A stretch of 64,000 nt of DNA, from positions 8,830,427 to 8,894,426 of the forward strand of contig OX442315.1 of the NCBI GenBank assembly GCA_949358305.1, in the 5' to 3' direction. The notes under the pieces were generated by a model. That model saw only the letters and a program-made list of their open reading frames with translations. It did not search any database and had not been told where the DNA came from. This DNA is from Strigamia acuminata (Eukaryota; Arthropoda; Chilopoda; Geophilomorpha; Linotaeniidae). This document shows, one piece after another, positions 62,976-64,000 of the stretch (the stretch's first letter is position 1; every line of letters begins with the position of its first letter). The translations under genes were made by a program, and so were the position numbers.

Positions 62976-63437
62976 CCCTCGGAGGCATAAGGGTAAAATG
63001 TGCCATTCTGGTATAAGGCATTACGGATTTATGGACAATTTTCAGGACACTTAGTTAAAGCGCCGTTTTGATTTTTGAATGTTCGCAACTAATTTTATAG
63101 AGGGTACTAGTTATGAACAGTGAAAATATATATTTTTTTTACCAACTAGTGGTTGTTTTAAACACTACTGGTAAATGTGAAAAGCCGTTAACTGAAGCGC
63201 TCTTTCATAGGCAGCAAAGTCAGCATAATAGTTTTGCTGGAGTTTTAAGGGGCAGAAAATTGCATTTATCACAATTAATTAAATAAATGACCAATGACTT
63301 AAAATTTCACCTGAGTTAAGGTTCAGTATGATATAAACAAAATCACCAATTTTCAGCAAAAAAATGGATAGGAAAAAAAATTTGTTATTCAAGAAAGAGC
63401 TTGTCCATAAATCCGTAAAGCCTTACCCCTCCAAGGG
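62976..63437. mobile_element. TTAA-flanked MITE, forward copy
   Basis: 462 bp, ends CCCTCGGAGGCATAAGG and (reverse) CCCTTGGAGGGGTAAGG, TTAA at 62972-62975 and 63438-63441. Shares CATTACGGATTTATGGACA and AATTGCATTT-type interior with 58634-59088. Confidence 0.85.
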
Positions 63438-63441
63438 TTAA

Positions 63442-63924
63442 ATTAATGCAAATGGTCACTCTTGGTGACTCTGAAAATACTCACCCAGGAGGGGTAATTT
63501 AAATAATGATGTGGAATTTATTAAATTTAAAGGTTAAATGATTAAACTGTTTTCTAATTAAGTGTCTTTCTGCAAGATTTATTTGAATTGGGAATAGAAA
63601 CGGCTCAACGTGCCGGTCACATGTTTCCATAAGAACACGGAAGTTAATCAACAGGAGGTGACCTGCTGGGACTATCAGTTTCTCGTCCTAGTCTGATTAA
63701 CATACTGTTTCTATGCAAAAACATCTGCCACTCACATCCAACTGAGTTTACTGTGGTTTTCCCAGTTCTTGGGCAAAAGCAAGGTTGGGTCCTCAACAAA
63801 GTTACAGAAAACAAAAAACCAAACTTTAAAAATATGGCAATGCTTGTATCAATTACTATGTTTACATGATAACAGTTTGCCAATTAAGTTAAAAGTTGAA
63901 TTTATTTATCTGGTTAACCGTGTG
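63442..63924. other. Intergenic region
   Basis: Nothing recognised. Confidence 0.35.
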
Positions 63925-64000
63925 CATCATATGTGAATTACCCATACTGCATTTTGATTATCTGGAACAAAAAAATGGTTGTCGATCTATTTCAGCCCCT
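63925..64000 (-). repeat. Short dispersed repeat R4, copy b
   Basis: The reverse complement matches 28065-28140 (AAATAGATCGACAACCATTT ... ATGGGTAAT). It is cut by the window end. Confidence 0.7.

Overview
The window is about 64 kb of AT-rich, intron-containing, repeat-dense animal DNA. Short GT-AG introns, a DEG/ENaC (pickpocket-like) channel gene, a lipocalin, and Ty3/gypsy, Mag-like, BEL/Pao and copia elements point to an invertebrate, most likely an arthropod. That placement is inference. No rRNA, CRISPR array or bacterial-style operon was seen, and I did not recognise a tRNA gene.

Layout. A five-exon lipocalin-like secreted protein gene lies at 0.9-2.0 kb. At 2.85-15.8 kb is a complete, young Ty3/gypsy retrotransposon with 1139-bp LTRs that appear to differ at one base, an AGTA target duplication, a tRNA-Pro-type primer site, intact gag and pol joined by a clear -1 frameshift signal, and a third, apparently spliced, non-envelope ORF. 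At 15.8-24 kb are older nested relics: LTR-like repeats, a THAP-domain exon copy, a Mag-like gag-pol relic interrupted by a TA-flanked MITE, an opposite-strand BEL/Pao relic with its own foldback insertion, and a kelch gene fragment caught between arrays of a 12-bp word. At 24.8-31.1 kb an 11-exon gene encodes two complete DEG/ENaC subunits in one chain, with a solo LTR of the same gypsy family in one intron. At 31-33.4 kb is a second THAP copy with a MITE in it. At 33.4-43.3 kb lie two neighbouring DNA elements whose single gene encodes an AT-hook plus RING-finger protein. One of them was split by a copia element, which was itself hit by another LTR element that left a solo LTR. A leucine-rich-repeat gene sits at 45.9-47.3 kb. 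The rest, 47-64 kb, is mostly minisatellites, MITEs and foldback elements, plus a tiny two-exon gene for a secreted cystine-knot-type peptide at 62.0-62.2 kb.

The host genes that look intact are the lipocalin, the tandem DEG/ENaC gene, the LRR gene and the knottin-like peptide. Four observations seem most worth following: the fused DEG/ENaC gene with matching intron phases in its two halves; the LTR array of seven bulged hairpins with constant loops and changing but paired stems; the RING/AT-hook element family; and the recurrent design of small elements built from one reiterated short word each. All gene models come from reading frames and splice consensus only.
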